Assembly (NCBI RefSeq): GCF_034048115.1
Contig: NZ_CP139145.1
Location: 1,674,001 to 1,738,000, forward strand
From: Pseudarthrobacter sp. IC2-21
Lineage (GTDB): Bacteria; Actinomycetota; Actinomycetes; Actinomycetales; Micrococcaceae
Direction: 5' to 3'
DNA length: 64,000 nucleotides
The notes below the pieces were generated by a model. The model saw only the letters and a program-made list of their open reading frames with translations, was not told the origin of the DNA and made no database searches. Positions 10,301 to 19,177 of the stretch are shown one piece after another. Position numbers and translations under genes: made by a program. The first letter of the stretch is position 1, and each line of letters starts with the position of its first letter.

Positions 10301-10931
10301 CAAGCTGTCCTTCGAACGGGACATGCTGGGCCTGTACGTTTCGGACCACCCGCTGCAGGGACTGGAAGGACTCCTCAGCCAGCACGCGGACCAGAGCATC
10401 ACGTCGATCATTGCCGAAGACGGCCCGCACGACGGCGCGATTGTCACGATCTCCGGCATGATCACGTCACTGAGCCGCCGGATCGCCAAGGCGAGCGGGA
10501 ACGCCTACGCACGCGCCGAAATCGAGGACCTTGGCGGCTCCATGGAGGTCATGTTCTTCGGCCAGGTCTACGGGCCCATCGCTTCGGTCCTGGCCGAGGA
10601 CCTGATTGTGGTGGTCAAGGGGCGCCTGCAACGGCGCGACGACGGTGCAGTCACCCTGAACTGCATGGAACTCTCCGTTCCGGACCTCAGCGAGGGAACA
10701 AACGGTCCGCTGCAGATATCGATGCCCACCCATAAGGCCACCGAGGCCGTGGTGACCGAACTCGGGGACGTCCTGCGGAACCATCGCGGGAATTCGGAGG
10801 TCCGGCTGCATCTGCAGGGGGATACCCGGACCGAAGTCATGGCCCTGCCCGTGCACCTCAGGGTCAACCCAAGCCCGTCACTGTTCGGGGACCTGAAGGT
10901 CCTGCTCGGGCCGACCTGCCTGGACTACTAA
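7374..10931 (+). CDS. dnaE: DNA polymerase III alpha subunit DnaE
   Basis: This is the replicative polymerase of the C family. The 1185-residue protein begins with a PHP domain (FVHLHNHTEYSMLDG), which in actinobacterial DnaE1 provides 3'-5' proofreading. The palm holds the catalytic aspartates in PDFDVDFDDRRR (Asp423 and Asp425), with the upstream GPGRGSGAGSMVAY segment. HhH and OB-fold parts follow (OB-fold near 1005-1100, IVTISGMITSLSRR). Length matches the family. The GTG start has no ribosome binding site but sits 6 nt after a -10 element, so leaderless translation is likely. Confidence 0.97.
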   Translation: MTSSNASFVHLHNHTEYSMLDGAARLGELFDETERLGMPALATTDHGYLFGAFDFWKRATDQGIKPIIGVEAYVTPGTARTDKSRVRWGEEHQRKDDISGGGSYTHMTLLSYNNAGMRNLFRASSIASLDAVFGKWPRLDRELLNTYSEGLIATTGCPSGEVQTRLRLGQYREAVEAAAEFRDIFGAENYFCELMDHGLDIERRVTGDLLRLAKDLNLPLVATNDLHYTHEHDAKAHEALLAIQSGSTLLEPTYDNGGSRFAFSGSGYYLKSPQEMRELFRDHPDACDNTLLIAERCEVSFNTGANYMPRFPCPPGEDETSWLVKEVATGLEFRYPGGVPDKVRTQADYELEVITSMGFPGYFLVVADFINWAKNNGIRVGPGRGSGAGSMVAYAMRITDLDPLHHGLIFERFLNPDRVSMPDFDVDFDDRRRSEVIDYVTRKYGDERVAMIVTYGTIKTKQALKDSSRVLGYPFSMGEQLTKALPPAVMAKDIPLADIQNKDSKRYSEAGDFRQLISTDPEAAKVFETALGIEGLKRQWGVHAAGVIMSSDPIIDVIPIMRRIQDGQVITQFDYPTCEGLGLIKMDFLGLRNLTIISDALENIKLNRGHDLDLDSLALDDTASYELMARGDTLGVFQLDGGPMRALLKLMKPDNFEDISAVLALYRPGPMGANAHTDYALRKNGIQEVIPIHPELKEPLAEILGGTYGLIVYQEQVMAVAQKLAGYSLGQADILRRAMGKKKKSELDKQFAGFSQGMQDNGYSMEAVKTLWDILLPFSDYAFNKAHSAAYGVISYWTAYLKAHYAPEYMAALLTSVGDDKDKSAIYLNECRRMGITVLPPDVNESALNFTPVGNDIRFGMGAIRNVGVNAVEAMVAAREKEGAYTSFKDYLVKVPAVVCNKRTIESLIKAGAFDSLNHHRRALAMIHEEAIDSVITLKRNEAIGQFDLFAGFEEAESEASLSIEIPDLPEWEKKDKLSFERDMLGLYVSDHPLQGLEGLLSQHADQSITSIIAEDGPHDGAIVTISGMITSLSRRIAKASGNAYARAEIEDLGGSMEVMFFGQVYGPIASVLAEDLIVVVKGRLQRRDDGAVTLNCMELSVPDLSEGTNGPLQISMPTHKATEAVVTELGDVLRNHRGNSEVRLHLQGDTRTEVMALPVHLRVNPSPSLFGDLKVLLGPTCLDY

Positions 10932-10943
10932 GGAACAGCCGGT

Positions 10944-11456
10944 CTAGATTTCGTAGTCCAGCGGGACGGGCTGGCCATAACTGCCGGAGTGGTACAGGAG
11001 CGGCGTGCCGTCCGCGCCCACGGCGCCAGCGACCACTTCCACGACCACCACGGCGTTGTTCTCGAAGGAGAGACGCATCTGGATCTTGCCGATCAGCCAG
11101 CCGGCAACATCCTTGAGAACCGGGACATCGTGCGGTCCCATTTCCCAGTGATCTCCGACGAACCGGTCCTTGGTGCGGGCGAAGCGGTCGGCCAGGGCCT
11201 GGTTCTCCAGACCCAGCATATGGACGCCAAGGTGGGTGGCGTTGGCCACCGCCGGCCAGGAGCGCGAGCTGCGGGCCATGTTGAAGGTGAACCGCGGCGG
11301 CTGGGCTGAGAGCGATGCCACGGACGTGGCCGTGAAGCCGTACGGCTCGCCCTTGTAGTTCACCGTGATGATCGCGACGCCGGCAGCGTGGCGCCGGAAC
11401 ATTTCCTTGAACGTGCCCTCAAACGGCACTGCATCTGGCGGCACTGCATCTGACAT
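10944..11456 (-). CDS. Flavin reductase-like domain protein
   Basis: The 170-residue product matches the small flavin reductase/HpaC-type FMN-binding split-barrel family: FKEMFRRHAAGVAIITV, GFTATSVASLSAQPPRFTFNMA and a C-terminal LLYHSGSYGQ. Such proteins reduce FMN or FAD with NAD(P)H, often for a partner monooxygenase, but no monooxygenase is near. A GGGAG site precedes the ATG. It runs opposite to dnaE, tail to tail, 12 bp apart. The substrate partner is unknown. Confidence 0.85.
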   Translation of the reverse strand: MSDAVPPDAVPFEGTFKEMFRRHAAGVAIITVNYKGEPYGFTATSVASLSAQPPRFTFNMARSSRSWPAVANATHLGVHMLGLENQALADRFARTKDRFVGDHWEMGPHDVPVLKDVAGWLIGKIQMRLSFENNAVVVVEVVAGAVGADGTPLLYHSGSYGQPVPLDYEI

Positions 11457-11573
11457 TGTTGAGTTGCTCCCTAGACATGCTTCATGAATTCTTCCTTAAG
11501 CGTATTGCTCCGCCGCTGAACAGCGGAATCGGCGCACCACGCACGTCATGCGGCCACACGCAGCTGCCTTTGT

Positions 11574-11586
11574 TAAGGTTTGTTTC
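11574..11586 (+). promoter_or_regulatory. Leaderless -10 element of the membrane protein gene
   Basis: TAAGGT at 11574-11579 lies 7 nt before the ATG at 11587. It supports that start over the longer reading frame beginning at 11548. Confidence 0.45.
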
Positions 11587-12093
11587 ATGGAAAAACACAA
11601 CAGTCCGCCTTCCGCCCGGCTGCCATGGACATGGTTTGGTGCAGCCGCGGCCGGTGGTGTTCCGCTCGGACTGCTGTGGTGGCTGCTCGCTCCCGGCGGG
11701 CTGAACCTGATCACCCGCAATCCCGCCTTGGGAAACGGGACCAACCCGGAGGTGTGGCTGCCGCGGGACCTGACCCTCGCCGGCCTCCTGGTCTTCGGCG
11801 GGTGCCTCATGGCCGTGTTCCTCACCGAAAAGCGGGGCGGCGCGGAGCGGCAGGCCTTTCTTCTCAGCCTGGCAGGCGGTCTCCTGGGCGCGGTCATCGC
11901 CTGGCAAACGGGTGTGTTGGCCGGCCGGGTGTGGGGTGCGCCCGTGGATGCCGCCATCAACGCCAGTGTGGCGTTCTCCCTCCGATCCCTGTCCGTACTG
12001 CTGCTGTGGCCGGCTGCAACGGCAGTGTCAGTGTTTGCCCTGAACCTGCTCAACCTGCTCAGGAAGGGGCCGGACACGGGAATGCATCAGTAG
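11587..12093 (+). CDS. Membrane protein of unknown function (four predicted segments)
   Basis: I do not recognise a specific family, although the layout recalls actinobacterial DUF2567-type proteins. The 168-residue form starting MEKHNSPPSARLP has hydrophobic stretches at about 15-32 (WFGAAAAGGVPLGLLWWLLA), 58-75, 88-105 and 130-155 (SLRSLSVLLLWPAATAVSVFAL). It ends with a short basic tail. It lies 53 bp upstream of hisD on the same strand, but hisD has its own leaderless -10, so cotranscription is uncertain. Confidence 0.75.
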   Translation: MEKHNSPPSARLPWTWFGAAAAGGVPLGLLWWLLAPGGLNLITRNPALGNGTNPEVWLPRDLTLAGLLVFGGCLMAVFLTEKRGGAERQAFLLSLAGGLLGAVIAWQTGVLAGRVWGAPVDAAINASVAFSLRSLSVLLLWPAATAVSVFALNLLNLLRKGPDTGMHQ

Positions 12094-12134
12094 CACCGGG
12101 GTGCACCCAGGCCGAACACGGTGTGCCCGGCGCG

Positions 12135-12147
12135 TAAAATGAACGGG
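12135..12147 (+). promoter_or_regulatory. Leaderless -10 element of hisD
   Basis: TAAAAT at 12135-12140 is followed by six bases and then the GTG of hisD at 12147. No ribosome binding site is present, so the transcript is predicted to begin at the start codon. Confidence 0.65.
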
Positions 12148-13523
12148 TGACCATTTCTTCTGCATCTCCAGCAACCCCGCCAACCGCAACCGTCAACTTC
12201 CGCACGGTCGACCTGCGTGGGAAGGGACTGACCTTGGCCGGCCTGCGTGCCGCGGTGCCCCGCGCCAGGCAGAACACCGTGGCGGACGCGGAGGAAAAGG
12301 TCCTGCACATCATCGACGCGGTCCGCCAGCGGGGCTTCGCCGCCCTCGGCGACCTTGCCAGGCAGTTCGACGGAGTTGACCAGGTGCACCCCCGGGTCCC
12401 GGCCGATGCACTGGCCCGGGCCCTGGCGGAGCTGGACCCTGCAGTCCGCCGTGCCCTGGAAGAATCCATCAGCCGGGCGCGGCAGTTCGCGGACGGGCAG
12501 CGGCCCCGCGGCGTCGACGTCGAACTCGGCGACGGCGCCCTCGTGAGCCAGAAGTGGGTGCCGGTTTCGCGCGTGGGTCTCTACGTCCCGGGAGGCCTGG
12601 CGGTCTACCCGTCCTCGGTCATCATGAACGTGGTCCCCGCCCTGGCTGCGGGAGTGGAATCCATCGCCCTTGCGTCGCCTCCCCAAAAAGACTTCGGCGG
12701 CCTTCCCCACCCCACCATTCTTGCCGCGGCGGCCCTGCTGGGCATCAGCGAGGTGTATGCGATCGGCGGCGCGCAGGCCATCGCGGCCTTCGCCTACGGC
12801 GTGGAGGCTTCCGATGCGGGACCCGCCCTGGAGCCCGTGGACGTGGTCACCGGTCCTGGAAACATCTTTGTGGCCACGGCGAAACGGCTTGTCAAGGGCG
12901 TGGTGGGCATCGATTCCGAGGCCGGGACGACGGAGATCGCCATCCTGGCCGATTCCTCCGCGCAGCCGGCCCTGGTGGCGGCCGACCTGATCAGCCAGGC
13001 CGAGCATGATCCCAAAGCAGCGTCGGTACTGATCACTGATTCCGAGGACCTTGCCGCGGCGGTCCGCACCGAGCTGGACCGGCAGTCGGCCCGCACCAAG
13101 CACTCCGCCAGGGTATGTGAGGCGCTGTCCGGGCCTCAGTCCGGCGTTGTGCTGGTGGAGGACCTCGACCAGGGCGTGGCAGCCTGCGATGCCTATGCTG
13201 CGGAGCACCTGGAGATCATGACCGCCGACGCCGCCGCGGTGGCCGCCAGGATCCGGAATGCAGGCGCCATCTTCGTCGGGGACTACAGTCCCGTCAGCCT
13301 GGGCGACTACTGTGCGGGCTCGAACCACGTCCTGCCCACCAGCGGTACGGCGGCGTTCTCCTCCGGCCTGAATGTGACCACGTTCCTTCGGGCCATTCAG
13401 GTGGTCAATTACAGCCGGGCCGCCTTGCAGGAAGTCAGCAGCCACATTCTCAGTTTGTCCGGCGCAGAGGACCTGCCGGCGCATGGTGAGGCAGTGACGG
13501 CACGCTTCGGCGGGACTGCCTGA
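12147..13523 (+). CDS. hisD: Histidinol dehydrogenase HisD
   Basis: HisD oxidises L-histidinol to L-histidine in two NAD-dependent steps, the last reaction of histidine synthesis. The 458-residue protein carries the family segments [22 protein letters not shown], and the zinc/catalytic region [11 protein letters not shown] and [23 protein letters not shown]. An N-terminal extension of about 20 Thr/Ala/Pro-rich residues precedes the conserved part, which starts near VDLRGKGL. No other his genes are in this window. The GTG start is supported by the leaderless -10. Confidence 0.97.
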   Translation: MTISSASPATPPTATVNFRTVDLRGKGLTLAGLRAAVPRARQNTVADAEEKVLHIIDAVRQRGFAALGDLARQFDGVDQVHPRVPADALARALAELDPAVRRALEESISRARQFADGQRPRGVDVELGDGALVSQKWVPVSRVGLYVPGGLAVYPSSVIMNVVPALAAGVESIALASPPQKDFGGLPHPTILAAAALLGISEVYAIGGAQAIAAFAYGVEASDAGPALEPVDVVTGPGNIFVATAKRLVKGVVGIDSEAGTTEIAILADSSAQPALVAADLISQAEHDPKAASVLITDSEDLAAAVRTELDRQSARTKHSARVCEALSGPQSGVVLVEDLDQGVAACDAYAAEHLEIMTADAAAVAARIRNAGAIFVGDYSPVSLGDYCAGSNHVLPTSGTAAFSSGLNVTTFLRAIQVVNYSRAALQEVSSHILSLSGAEDLPAHGEAVTARFGGTA

Positions 13524-13548
13524 TTCCGGACCCTGCCCCGACTCAGAA

Positions 13549-13564
13549 GCACAACATGTAGTCC
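13549..13564 (+). promoter_or_regulatory. Weaker NrdR-box-like site
   Basis: GCACAACATGTAGTCC matches the site at 13571-13586 at 11 of 16 positions. The two centres are 22 bp apart, about two helical turns, as expected for paired NrdR boxes. It is the distal, weaker copy. Confidence 0.5.
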
Positions 13565-13570
13565 TTCTTA

Positions 13571-13586
13571 ACACTACATATAGTGG
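13571..13586 (+). promoter_or_regulatory. NrdR-box-like site upstream of nrdR
   Basis: ACACTACATATAGTGG closely fits the established NrdR consensus acaCwAtATaTwGtgt. It lies about 67 bp upstream of the nrdR GTG, in the hisD-nrdR gap. This suggests that nrdR represses itself. Confidence 0.7.
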
Positions 13587-13652
13587 TTACCTCCCCCATT
13601 GTGACGTAAGATGCACTTGTAGGGACAAGTTGCCACTGAGGGAGGCGCCACC

Positions 13653-14144
13653 GTGTATTGTCCGTTTTGCCGTAATCCGGACTCCCGTGTTGTGGACAGC
13701 CGCATGGCGGACGACGGCTCCGCCATCAGGCGGCGCCGGCAGTGCCCCGAGTGCGGTCGCAGGTTCACCACGGTGGAAACCACCAGCCTGTCGGTCATCA
13801 AGCGCTCAGGCGTGGGTGAACCATTCAGCCGCAGCAAAGTCATCAACGGCGTCCGTAAAGCGTGCCAGGGCCGGCCGGTGAGTGAGGATGACCTTGCGCT
13901 CCTTGCCCAGGAGGTGGAGGAACAGATCCGTGCCTCCGGGGCTGCTGAGATCGAGGCGCACGAAGTGGGCCTTGTGATCCTGGGTCCGCTGCAGAAGCTT
14001 GACCAGGTTGCGTACCTGCGTTTCGCCAGCGTGTACCAGGCCTTCGAATCCCTGGAGGACTTCGAGACGGCCATTGCCCTGTTGCGGCACGAGTCGGTTG
14101 GAGAAACCGTCAGCCCCGCTGCGAAGGCCGCCCGGACCTCGTAG
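13653..14144 (+). CDS. nrdR: Transcriptional repressor NrdR
   Basis: NrdR represses ribonucleotide reductase genes and senses dNTP/ATP levels. The 163-residue protein has the N-terminal zinc ribbon MYCPFC...CPECGRRF (cysteines 3, 6, 31 and 34) and an ATP-cone domain (about 49-139) beginning [24 protein letters not shown]. The start is GTG with GGGAGG upstream. Two NrdR-box-like sites precede it. No ribonucleotide reductase gene is adjacent, unlike the nrdRJ operons of Streptomyces, so its targets must lie elsewhere. Confidence 0.97.
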   Translation: MYCPFCRNPDSRVVDSRMADDGSAIRRRRQCPECGRRFTTVETTSLSVIKRSGVGEPFSRSKVINGVRKACQGRPVSEDDLALLAQEVEEQIRASGAAEIEAHEVGLVILGPLQKLDQVAYLRFASVYQAFESLEDFETAIALLRHESVGETVSPAAKAARTS

Positions 14145-14192
14145 AAGCCCACCGCAGGCGCTGCCCGGTGGCCGAGGAAGACCATGGCCGTT

Positions 14193-15188
14193 TTACCCCC
14201 AGAATTCGCTGAGCCGGTCCGCAAGGAACCTGCCCTGGTTGTGCCCGGCGCGGGCGGCGGCCGGACGCAGTGACGGATCCATCGCCTTGGCGCCAAACAG
14301 GTGTTCGGCGTCGCCGGCAGGGAAGACCGTTTCGACTTTGCTCCCGCCTGCGCGCAGCTCCCCGACCTGGGCTGCAAGGTGCAGGCCCCACTCCTTTGGC
14401 GTCCGCGCCCTCCCGCCGAAGGGTGAGAGCACCAGCACCCGCCCGCATCCGGCCGCCAGGTCGGCGTTCTCGCTGGATCGCCGGTAGCCGCCGTCGATGT
14501 ACCGGTTGTCCCCGATGCCGTACGCGAAACCGCTGGCACAGCTGGCAGCGACTGCGTCCACCAGGCTGACTCCGCTGGTGCGGTCGAACACCACAGGTTC
14601 GCCGGTATGGGCGTCGACCGCCGTGATGAGCACGCGCTGTTCCGGCCAGCTTTGGCCGGGCAGCCGGGCGGCGACGGTGGCGCGCCACCTCGCTTGCCCG
14701 GAGACGTCCGACGCCGATTCCATCCCGAGTGCCGCTGCGCCCATTCTGCGGCGCATGTCAGCCGCGTCCTGTGCTGCGCCGATGAGCCTGTTCGTTCTCT
14801 CCAGGTGGTCTGTGACCGGCTTGAGGGGGACGCGGGCGTCGGGGGAGGGGGCGGGTCGGGTCCCTTGCCGGGGAACCTCGGCCAGGATGGCGGCGAGAAG
14901 TTCGGCCGGGCCGGCGCCGGCGATCTGGGCCGCGGCTGTCGATCCGGCCGACGTCCCGATGGTCAGCTCTGCGCGGGTCACATCGAGCCCGGCCTCGAAC
15001 AGGCCGGCGATCACGCCGATCAGCCAGGCGTTCCCGGTGGAGCCTCCGCCGCCGAGGACCAGCGCGCGGTCACCCGCGGCCCCTTCCCGCGGGGAGGCCG
15101 CGGCCTGCGCCTGATCCTGGCCGCACTGCGGCCCTGGAGAAGCCGGGGTTGGGTTGATGTGCCGGGTGGAAAAAGGTGTTGTGTTCAT
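14193..15188 (-). CDS. Patatin-like phospholipase family protein
   Basis: The 331-residue protein has the patatin catalytic pattern: an oxyanion-hole glycine run in LVLGGGGSTGNAW (about 43-55), the nucleophile elbow IGTSAGS (about 82-88, Ser of GTSAG), and a DGG-type Asp motif in YIDGGYRR. Patatin-like enzymes are serine-aspartate acyl hydrolases acting on lipids. The substrate is unknown. The first 35 residues are low-complexity (Thr/Pro/Gln/Ala) and no good ribosome binding site is visible, so the true start may be later. It converges on nrdR. Confidence 0.87.
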   Translation of the reverse strand: MNTTPFSTRHINPTPASPGPQCGQDQAQAAASPREGAAGDRALVLGGGGSTGNAWLIGVIAGLFEAGLDVTRAELTIGTSAGSTAAAQIAGAGPAELLAAILAEVPRQGTRPAPSPDARVPLKPVTDHLERTNRLIGAAQDAADMRRRMGAAALGMESASDVSGQARWRATVAARLPGQSWPEQRVLITAVDAHTGEPVVFDRTSGVSLVDAVAASCASGFAYGIGDNRYIDGGYRRSSENADLAAGCGRVLVLSPFGGRARTPKEWGLHLAAQVGELRAGGSKVETVFPAGDAEHLFGAKAMDPSLRPAAARAGHNQGRFLADRLSEFWG

Positions 15189-15230
15189 GGGAGTCGCCGT
15201 TCTCGAATTGCCTGGCGGGCGCTCCCTGAG

Positions 15231-15247
15231 ACGACTACCTCAGTCGT
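15231..15247 (-). promoter_or_regulatory. Small dyad upstream of the patatin-like gene
   Basis: ACGACT-N5-AGTCGT is a perfect 6-5-6 inverted repeat 43-59 bp upstream of the patatin-like start. It could be an operator. A repeat of this size can also arise by chance. Confidence 0.3.
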
Positions 15248-15392
15248 GAAATCCTGGCCGGCAGGGGAGTGCCCATTGCTGATACTGCGTTCATGGGGTC
15301 CCACCTCCTGCGATTGGTGACGATTACACGAATATTCGCACAGTAGCTAGGTGTGCGCAATGACGCTGTGCCGCTTCCGGCCGAGCAGGGGG

Positions 15393-16196
15393 CTACTTGG
15401 TGAGCTTATGCTTGACGGCGATTTCGACCGCGGCACCCACAATTCCCGCTTCGTTCTTCAGCTCGGCAGGGACGATGGGGGTGCGCAGCTTCAGGTTCGG
15501 CAAGTACTCGTCCGCCCGCTTGGAGATCCCGCCGCCCACAATGAACAGCTCCGGCGAGAAAAGGAACTCGACATGGGAGAAGTAGCGCTGCAGCAGCACG
15601 CTGTATTGCTCCCAGCTGAGGCCGTCCCGCTCGCGGGCCACGGCAGAGGCTTTGGTCTCGGCGTCGAAGCCGTCAATTTCCAGGTGGCCCAGCTCGGCGT
15701 TCGGGACCAGGTTGCCGTTGAAGATGAAGGCGGATCCGATTCCGGTGCCCAGGGTGATGACCAGGACCGTGCCGTCAACCCCGGCACCGGCGCCGTAGCG
15801 CGCCTCAGCGAGTCCGGCGGCGTCGGCGTCGTTGATGACCTCAACCGGACGGCCGAGGCGGGCCGTGAGGAGGGCGTCGATGTCCGTGTTGAGCCAGCTC
15901 TTATCCACATTCGCTGCCGAGTGCACCACACCGTGCTGGATGATGCCCGGGAACGTGACACCTACCGGTGATTTGGCGTCCGGGGCCTCGGGCCGGCTGG
16001 ACAGCTCGGCCACAACCTGTGCCACCACCTCGGCCACGGCCTCCGGGGTGGCGGGCTGCGGAGTGGCGACGCGGAACCTCTCGCCCAGCAGTTTGCCCTT
16101 CTTCAAGTCGACGATGCCGCCCTTGATCCCTGTCCCGCCGATGTCGATGCCGATCAGCGGGGATTTTTTGTGCGACTTCTCGTCCTTCTTGGCCAA
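15393..16196 (-). CDS. ppgK: Polyphosphate glucokinase (ROK family)
   Basis: PpgK phosphorylates glucose using polyphosphate (and often ATP) to give glucose 6-phosphate; it is characteristic of actinobacteria. The 267-residue protein shows the phosphate-binding [15 protein letters not shown] near residue 15, the sugar-binding [16 protein letters not shown], and [15 protein letters not shown], followed by ELGHLEIDG. This lacks the zinc-binding CXCGXXGC motif of other ROK kinases, as expected for PpgK. The start is TTG (TTG GCC AAG AAG). It lies 62 bp downstream of map on the same strand. Confidence 0.95.
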   Translation of the reverse strand: MAKKDEKSHKKSPLIGIDIGGTGIKGGIVDLKKGKLLGERFRVATPQPATPEAVAEVVAQVVAELSSRPEAPDAKSPVGVTFPGIIQHGVVHSAANVDKSWLNTDIDALLTARLGRPVEVINDADAAGLAEARYGAGAGVDGTVLVITLGTGIGSAFIFNGNLVPNAELGHLEIDGFDAETKASAVARERDGLSWEQYSVLLQRYFSHVEFLFSPELFIVGGGISKRADEYLPNLKLRTPIVPAELKNEAGIVGAAVEIAVKHKLTK

Positions 16197-16258
16197 TGTT
16201 GTTCCGTTCGTGGCAGGGCGGGCGGGCAGGCCGGGCGGCTGACCGGGTCTGGGGAAAA

Positions 16259-17137
16259 TTAGGGGAGCGTAAGGATTTCGGCGCCGGAGTCCGTTACCAG
16301 CAGCGTGTGTTCAAACTGGGCGGTCCGCTTGTGGTCACGGGTGACAACTGTCCAGTCGTCTTCCCACATGTCCCATTCGACGGTGCCGAGGGTGAGCATC
16401 GGTTCGATGGTGAACACCATTCCGGGCTCGATCACAGTGCTGTACGCGGGGGCGGCATCGTAGTGCGGAATGATCAGGCCGGTGTGGAAGGCTTCCCCCA
16501 CGCCGTGGCCGGTGAAGTCCCGCACCACCCCGTAGCCAAAGCGCTTCGCGTAGGACTGGATGGCCCGTCCGATCACGTTGATTTCGCGGCCCGGCGCCAC
16601 GGCCTTGATGGCGCGGTTCAGCGACTCGTGGGTGCGCTCCACCAGCAGCCGTGATTCGTCGTCGACATCTCCGACCAAAAAAGTGTAGTTGGTATCGCCA
16701 TGCACGCCGTTGATGAACGCTGTGATGTCGATGTTGATGATGTCGCCGTCCCGGACCACCGTGCTGTCGGGGATGCCATGGCAGATGACCTCATTAAGCG
16801 AGGCGCACAAGGACTTCGGAAATCCCCGGTAGCCCAGGGTGGACGGGTACGCCTTATGGTCCAGCAGGAACTCGTGGCCCACTTTGTCCAGCTGGTCAGT
16901 GGTGACTCCCGGCCGGATGTGCTTTCCCACTTCAACAATGGCCTGGGCGGCGATCTTGCTGGCAATCCGGATTTTTTCGACAGTTTCAGCCGACTTGACC
17001 TCCGAGCCCGTGAACTTCGCAGGACCGGGCTTGCCCACGTACTCCGGCCGCGGGATGGACGGCGGAACGGGGAGCTGCGGGCTGACGGTTCCCCTGGTCA
17101 GGGTTCCGGTAGGTGCAGTGGAGGCAAGGGAAGGCAT
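16259..17137 (-). CDS. map: Type I methionine aminopeptidase
   Basis: MetAP removes the initiator methionine from nascent proteins. The 292-residue form starting [11 protein letters not shown] is chosen because TATGAT lies exactly 6 nt upstream, a leaderless arrangement. The N-terminal extension (about 1-45) contains the SH3-binding-like [20 protein letters not shown] stretch found in actinobacterial MetAP-Ic enzymes. Metal ligands are in [17 protein letters not shown] (two Asp), [11 protein letters not shown] (His), FTIEPM (Glu) and FEHTLLV (Glu). The catalytic HGIPD is also present. Confidence 0.96.
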   Translation of the reverse strand: MPSLASTAPTGTLTRGTVSPQLPVPPSIPRPEYVGKPGPAKFTGSEVKSAETVEKIRIASKIAAQAIVEVGKHIRPGVTTDQLDKVGHEFLLDHKAYPSTLGYRGFPKSLCASLNEVICHGIPDSTVVRDGDIINIDITAFINGVHGDTNYTFLVGDVDDESRLLVERTHESLNRAIKAVAPGREINVIGRAIQSYAKRFGYGVVRDFTGHGVGEAFHTGLIIPHYDAAPAYSTVIEPGMVFTIEPMLTLGTVEWDMWEDDWTVVTRDHKRTAQFEHTLLVTDSGAEILTLP

Positions 17138-17149
17138 ACATTGATCATA
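17138..17149 (-). promoter_or_regulatory. Leaderless -10 element of map
   Basis: On the minus strand TATGAT (17149-17144) is followed by six bases and the ATG of map at 17137. It supports this start over a TTG 33 nt further upstream. Confidence 0.6.
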
Positions 17150-17256
17150 TAAGGCACCGCAGAACGCCAAGTAATGGAAGCCCCCAACCTTCGCGCATCT
17201 GTTGTTAAGTTACGTGGATCACAGCGGGGATCCTTTAGCCGGAATGAGGAGCATCG

Positions 17257-17421
17257 ATGACTGAGTACTGGTATAACGTGAACACCCACGAGGTGGAAGA
17301 GGACGCGCTGTCTGACTGGAGCCAGCTGATTGGCCCCTACAAGACACGCGAAGAGGCGGAACATGCCTTGGAGAAGGTCCGCGCCCGCAACGAAGCCTGG
17401 GACAAAGGCGAAGAAGACTGA
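17257..17421 (+). CDS. Small SPOR-like protein (54 residues)
   Basis: A 54-codon frame beginning MTEYWYNVNTHEVEED, with a GAGGAG ribosome binding site 4-9 nt upstream. It continues with WSQLIGPYKTREEAEHALEKVRARNEAW, which resembles the GPYxTREEAE core of SPOR-type repeats, and ends in an acidic tail (KGEED). It has no signal peptide. Similar short proteins are encoded near map in other Arthrobacter-type genomes, as far as I recall; the function is unknown. It is followed 32 bp later by the YceI gene. Confidence 0.75.
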   Translation: MTEYWYNVNTHEVEEDALSDWSQLIGPYKTREEAEHALEKVRARNEAWDKGEED

Positions 17422-17453
17422 CCGGATCCGCTGGCACCGCAGAGAGGCACGAC

Positions 17454-18011
17454 ATGGCTGATATCAAACCTGAATACGCAGGGCAGTGGCGATTCGACCC
17501 GGCGCACACGCGAATTGGTTTTTCCACCCGCCATGCCATGGTCACTAAAGTCCGCGGTGCCTTTAACGACTTCGAGGGCACCATCACCGTCGATCCGGAT
17601 GCCCCCGAACGCTCGGCCGTGCAGCTGACCATCAAGGTCGCGAGCATCGATACCCGCAATGCGGACCGCGACCAGCACCTGCGGACCAACGACTTCTTCG
17701 ATGCCCCCAACTTTCCGGAAATCACGTTTGTGAGCGACCGGGTCGATCAGGTGGACGAGGGGCACTTTATTGTCAGCGGCAGCGTCACCATCCGGGGCGT
17801 TACCCGCGAGGTCTCGATTCCGATCGATTTCATGGGCGTCGAGCGCGATCCCATGGGGAACCTCCGTGCCGGCTTTGAAGGCTCCCGCCGCATCAACCGC
17901 CAGGATTTCGGGCTCAAATGGAACACCACGCTGGACTCCGGCGGGGTCCTGGTGTCGGACAAAATCACCCTGGAATTCGAGGTGTCCGCCATCAAGGTGG
18001 AGGACGGCTAG
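17454..18011 (+). CDS. YceI family protein
   Basis: The 185-residue protein fits the YceI lipocalin-like family, which binds polyisoprenoid or similar amphiphilic ligands. Features: [31 protein letters not shown] at the N-terminus, the middle segment [20 protein letters not shown], and [22 protein letters not shown]. No signal peptide is present, so this copy is likely cytoplasmic, as in many actinobacterial YceI proteins. GAGAGG precedes the ATG. Its stop overlaps the 3' end of panB on the other strand by four bases. Confidence 0.92.
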   Translation: MADIKPEYAGQWRFDPAHTRIGFSTRHAMVTKVRGAFNDFEGTITVDPDAPERSAVQLTIKVASIDTRNADRDQHLRTNDFFDAPNFPEITFVSDRVDQVDEGHFIVSGSVTIRGVTREVSIPIDFMGVERDPMGNLRAGFEGSRRINRQDFGLKWNTTLDSGGVLVSDKITLEFEVSAIKVEDG

Positions 18012-18913
18012 AACGAGTGCTCAGGGCCGGGGAACTGTCCGGAGCGGACGTCCTCGCCGTACGCCCGGGCAGCGTCGCCGAGGGTGGTGCGGAGATCGGC
18101 GTACTGCTTCACGAACTTCGCCATCCGCCCGCCCCGCAGCCCGGCCATGTCCTGCCACACCAGCACCTGGCCGGTGGTGACGTTGCCGGCTCCGATGCCC
18201 ACCGTCGGAACGTCGATGGCGGCGTCGACGGCAGCCGCGGTCTCCGCGGGCACCATTTCCATCAGGACACTGAACGCGCCCGCGTCAGCCAGCGCGACGG
18301 CGTCGTCAATCAACCTCTGGGCGTCCTCGCCGCGGCCCTGGACCCGGTAGCCGCCCAGCGCGTGCTCACTTTGCGGGGTGAATCCGATGTGGGCCATGAC
18401 GGGGATTCCCGCCTGCACCATTGCCTGAACGGTTTCCGCGTAGTACTTGCCGCCCTCCATTTTGACCGCGTGTGCCAGGCCTTCCTTGAGGAACCGGACG
18501 CCGGTTGCCACGGCCTGCTGGGGGGAGACTTCATAGCTGCCGAATGGCAGGTCCGCCACCACCAGGGCGCGCTTCGCCGAGCGGGCCACCGCCCGGCAGA
18601 GCGGGAGGAGTTCATCCACCGTCACCGGCAGGCTCGTTTCGTTGCCGAAGACGTTGTTGGAGGCGGAGTCTCCCACCAGAAGAACCTCAATGCCGGCCTG
18701 ATCGAAAATCTCGGCACTGTACTGCTCGTAGGCGGTCAGCATGGCAAACCTGGTGCCGTCACGCTTGGCCTGCTGCAGATGGTGGAGGCGGACCCGCGGC
18801 GCCGGCTTCGCGGGATCGCCCGACGACGGCGACTGCGCGGCGGCGGGCCCGTTTCCGTAGGGTGCGGGTACTTCAGCGGACGCGCTTGAGCCGGAGCTAT
18901 TGGTTGTGGCCAT
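18008..18913 (-). CDS. panB: 3-methyl-2-oxobutanoate hydroxymethyltransferase PanB
   Basis: PanB transfers a hydroxymethyl group from methylene-tetrahydrofolate to ketoisovalerate, giving ketopantoate for pantothenate and CoA synthesis. The 301-residue form starting [10 protein letters not shown] is supported by TACGCT 6 nt upstream (leaderless). After a low-complexity N-terminus (about 1-40) come the family segments [32 protein letters not shown] with a metal-binding Asp, VKMEGG, and HIGFTPQ. It converges on yceI. No panC or panD is nearby. Confidence 0.95.
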   Translation of the reverse strand: MATTNSSGSSASAEVPAPYGNGPAAAQSPSSGDPAKPAPRVRLHHLQQAKRDGTRFAMLTAYEQYSAEIFDQAGIEVLLVGDSASNNVFGNETSLPVTVDELLPLCRAVARSAKRALVVADLPFGSYEVSPQQAVATGVRFLKEGLAHAVKMEGGKYYAETVQAMVQAGIPVMAHIGFTPQSEHALGGYRVQGRGEDAQRLIDDAVALADAGAFSVLMEMVPAETAAAVDAAIDVPTVGIGAGNVTTGQVLVWQDMAGLRGGRMAKFVKQYADLRTTLGDAARAYGEDVRSGQFPGPEHSF

Positions 18914-18925
18914 GGCAAGAGCGTA
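18914..18925 (-). promoter_or_regulatory. Leaderless -10 element of panB
   Basis: On the minus strand TACGCT (18925-18920) is followed by six bases and the panB ATG at 18913. No ribosome binding site is visible. Confidence 0.5.
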
Positions 18926-19177
18926 GTGCGGCACCGAGGCTCCTAGCCACCTGCCTTCAGCCGGGAAGTGTGTGATACGCCTCATATCAGCCCTGCCGCG
19001 TGGGTGGATTTTGCCTCCCGTTGACAGGATCCGGCCCCGGTTCCGATGTTAACCCTGTGTTACGGGAGCGGTGGCTCCCGCATCGGGCTGGATTGCTTAG
19101 TAAAGTGATGGTGAACTGCTGCCGGCGTCCGCTCTTGCGGACCCGGGGCATGAACGATGACCGGAGAAGAGGCCCCC

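Noticed and set aside
8463..10430. 655-codon minus-strand frame inside dnaE
   Set aside because: Antisense to strongly conserved DnaE motifs; the product has no recognisable domain and its codon pattern mirrors the coding strand.
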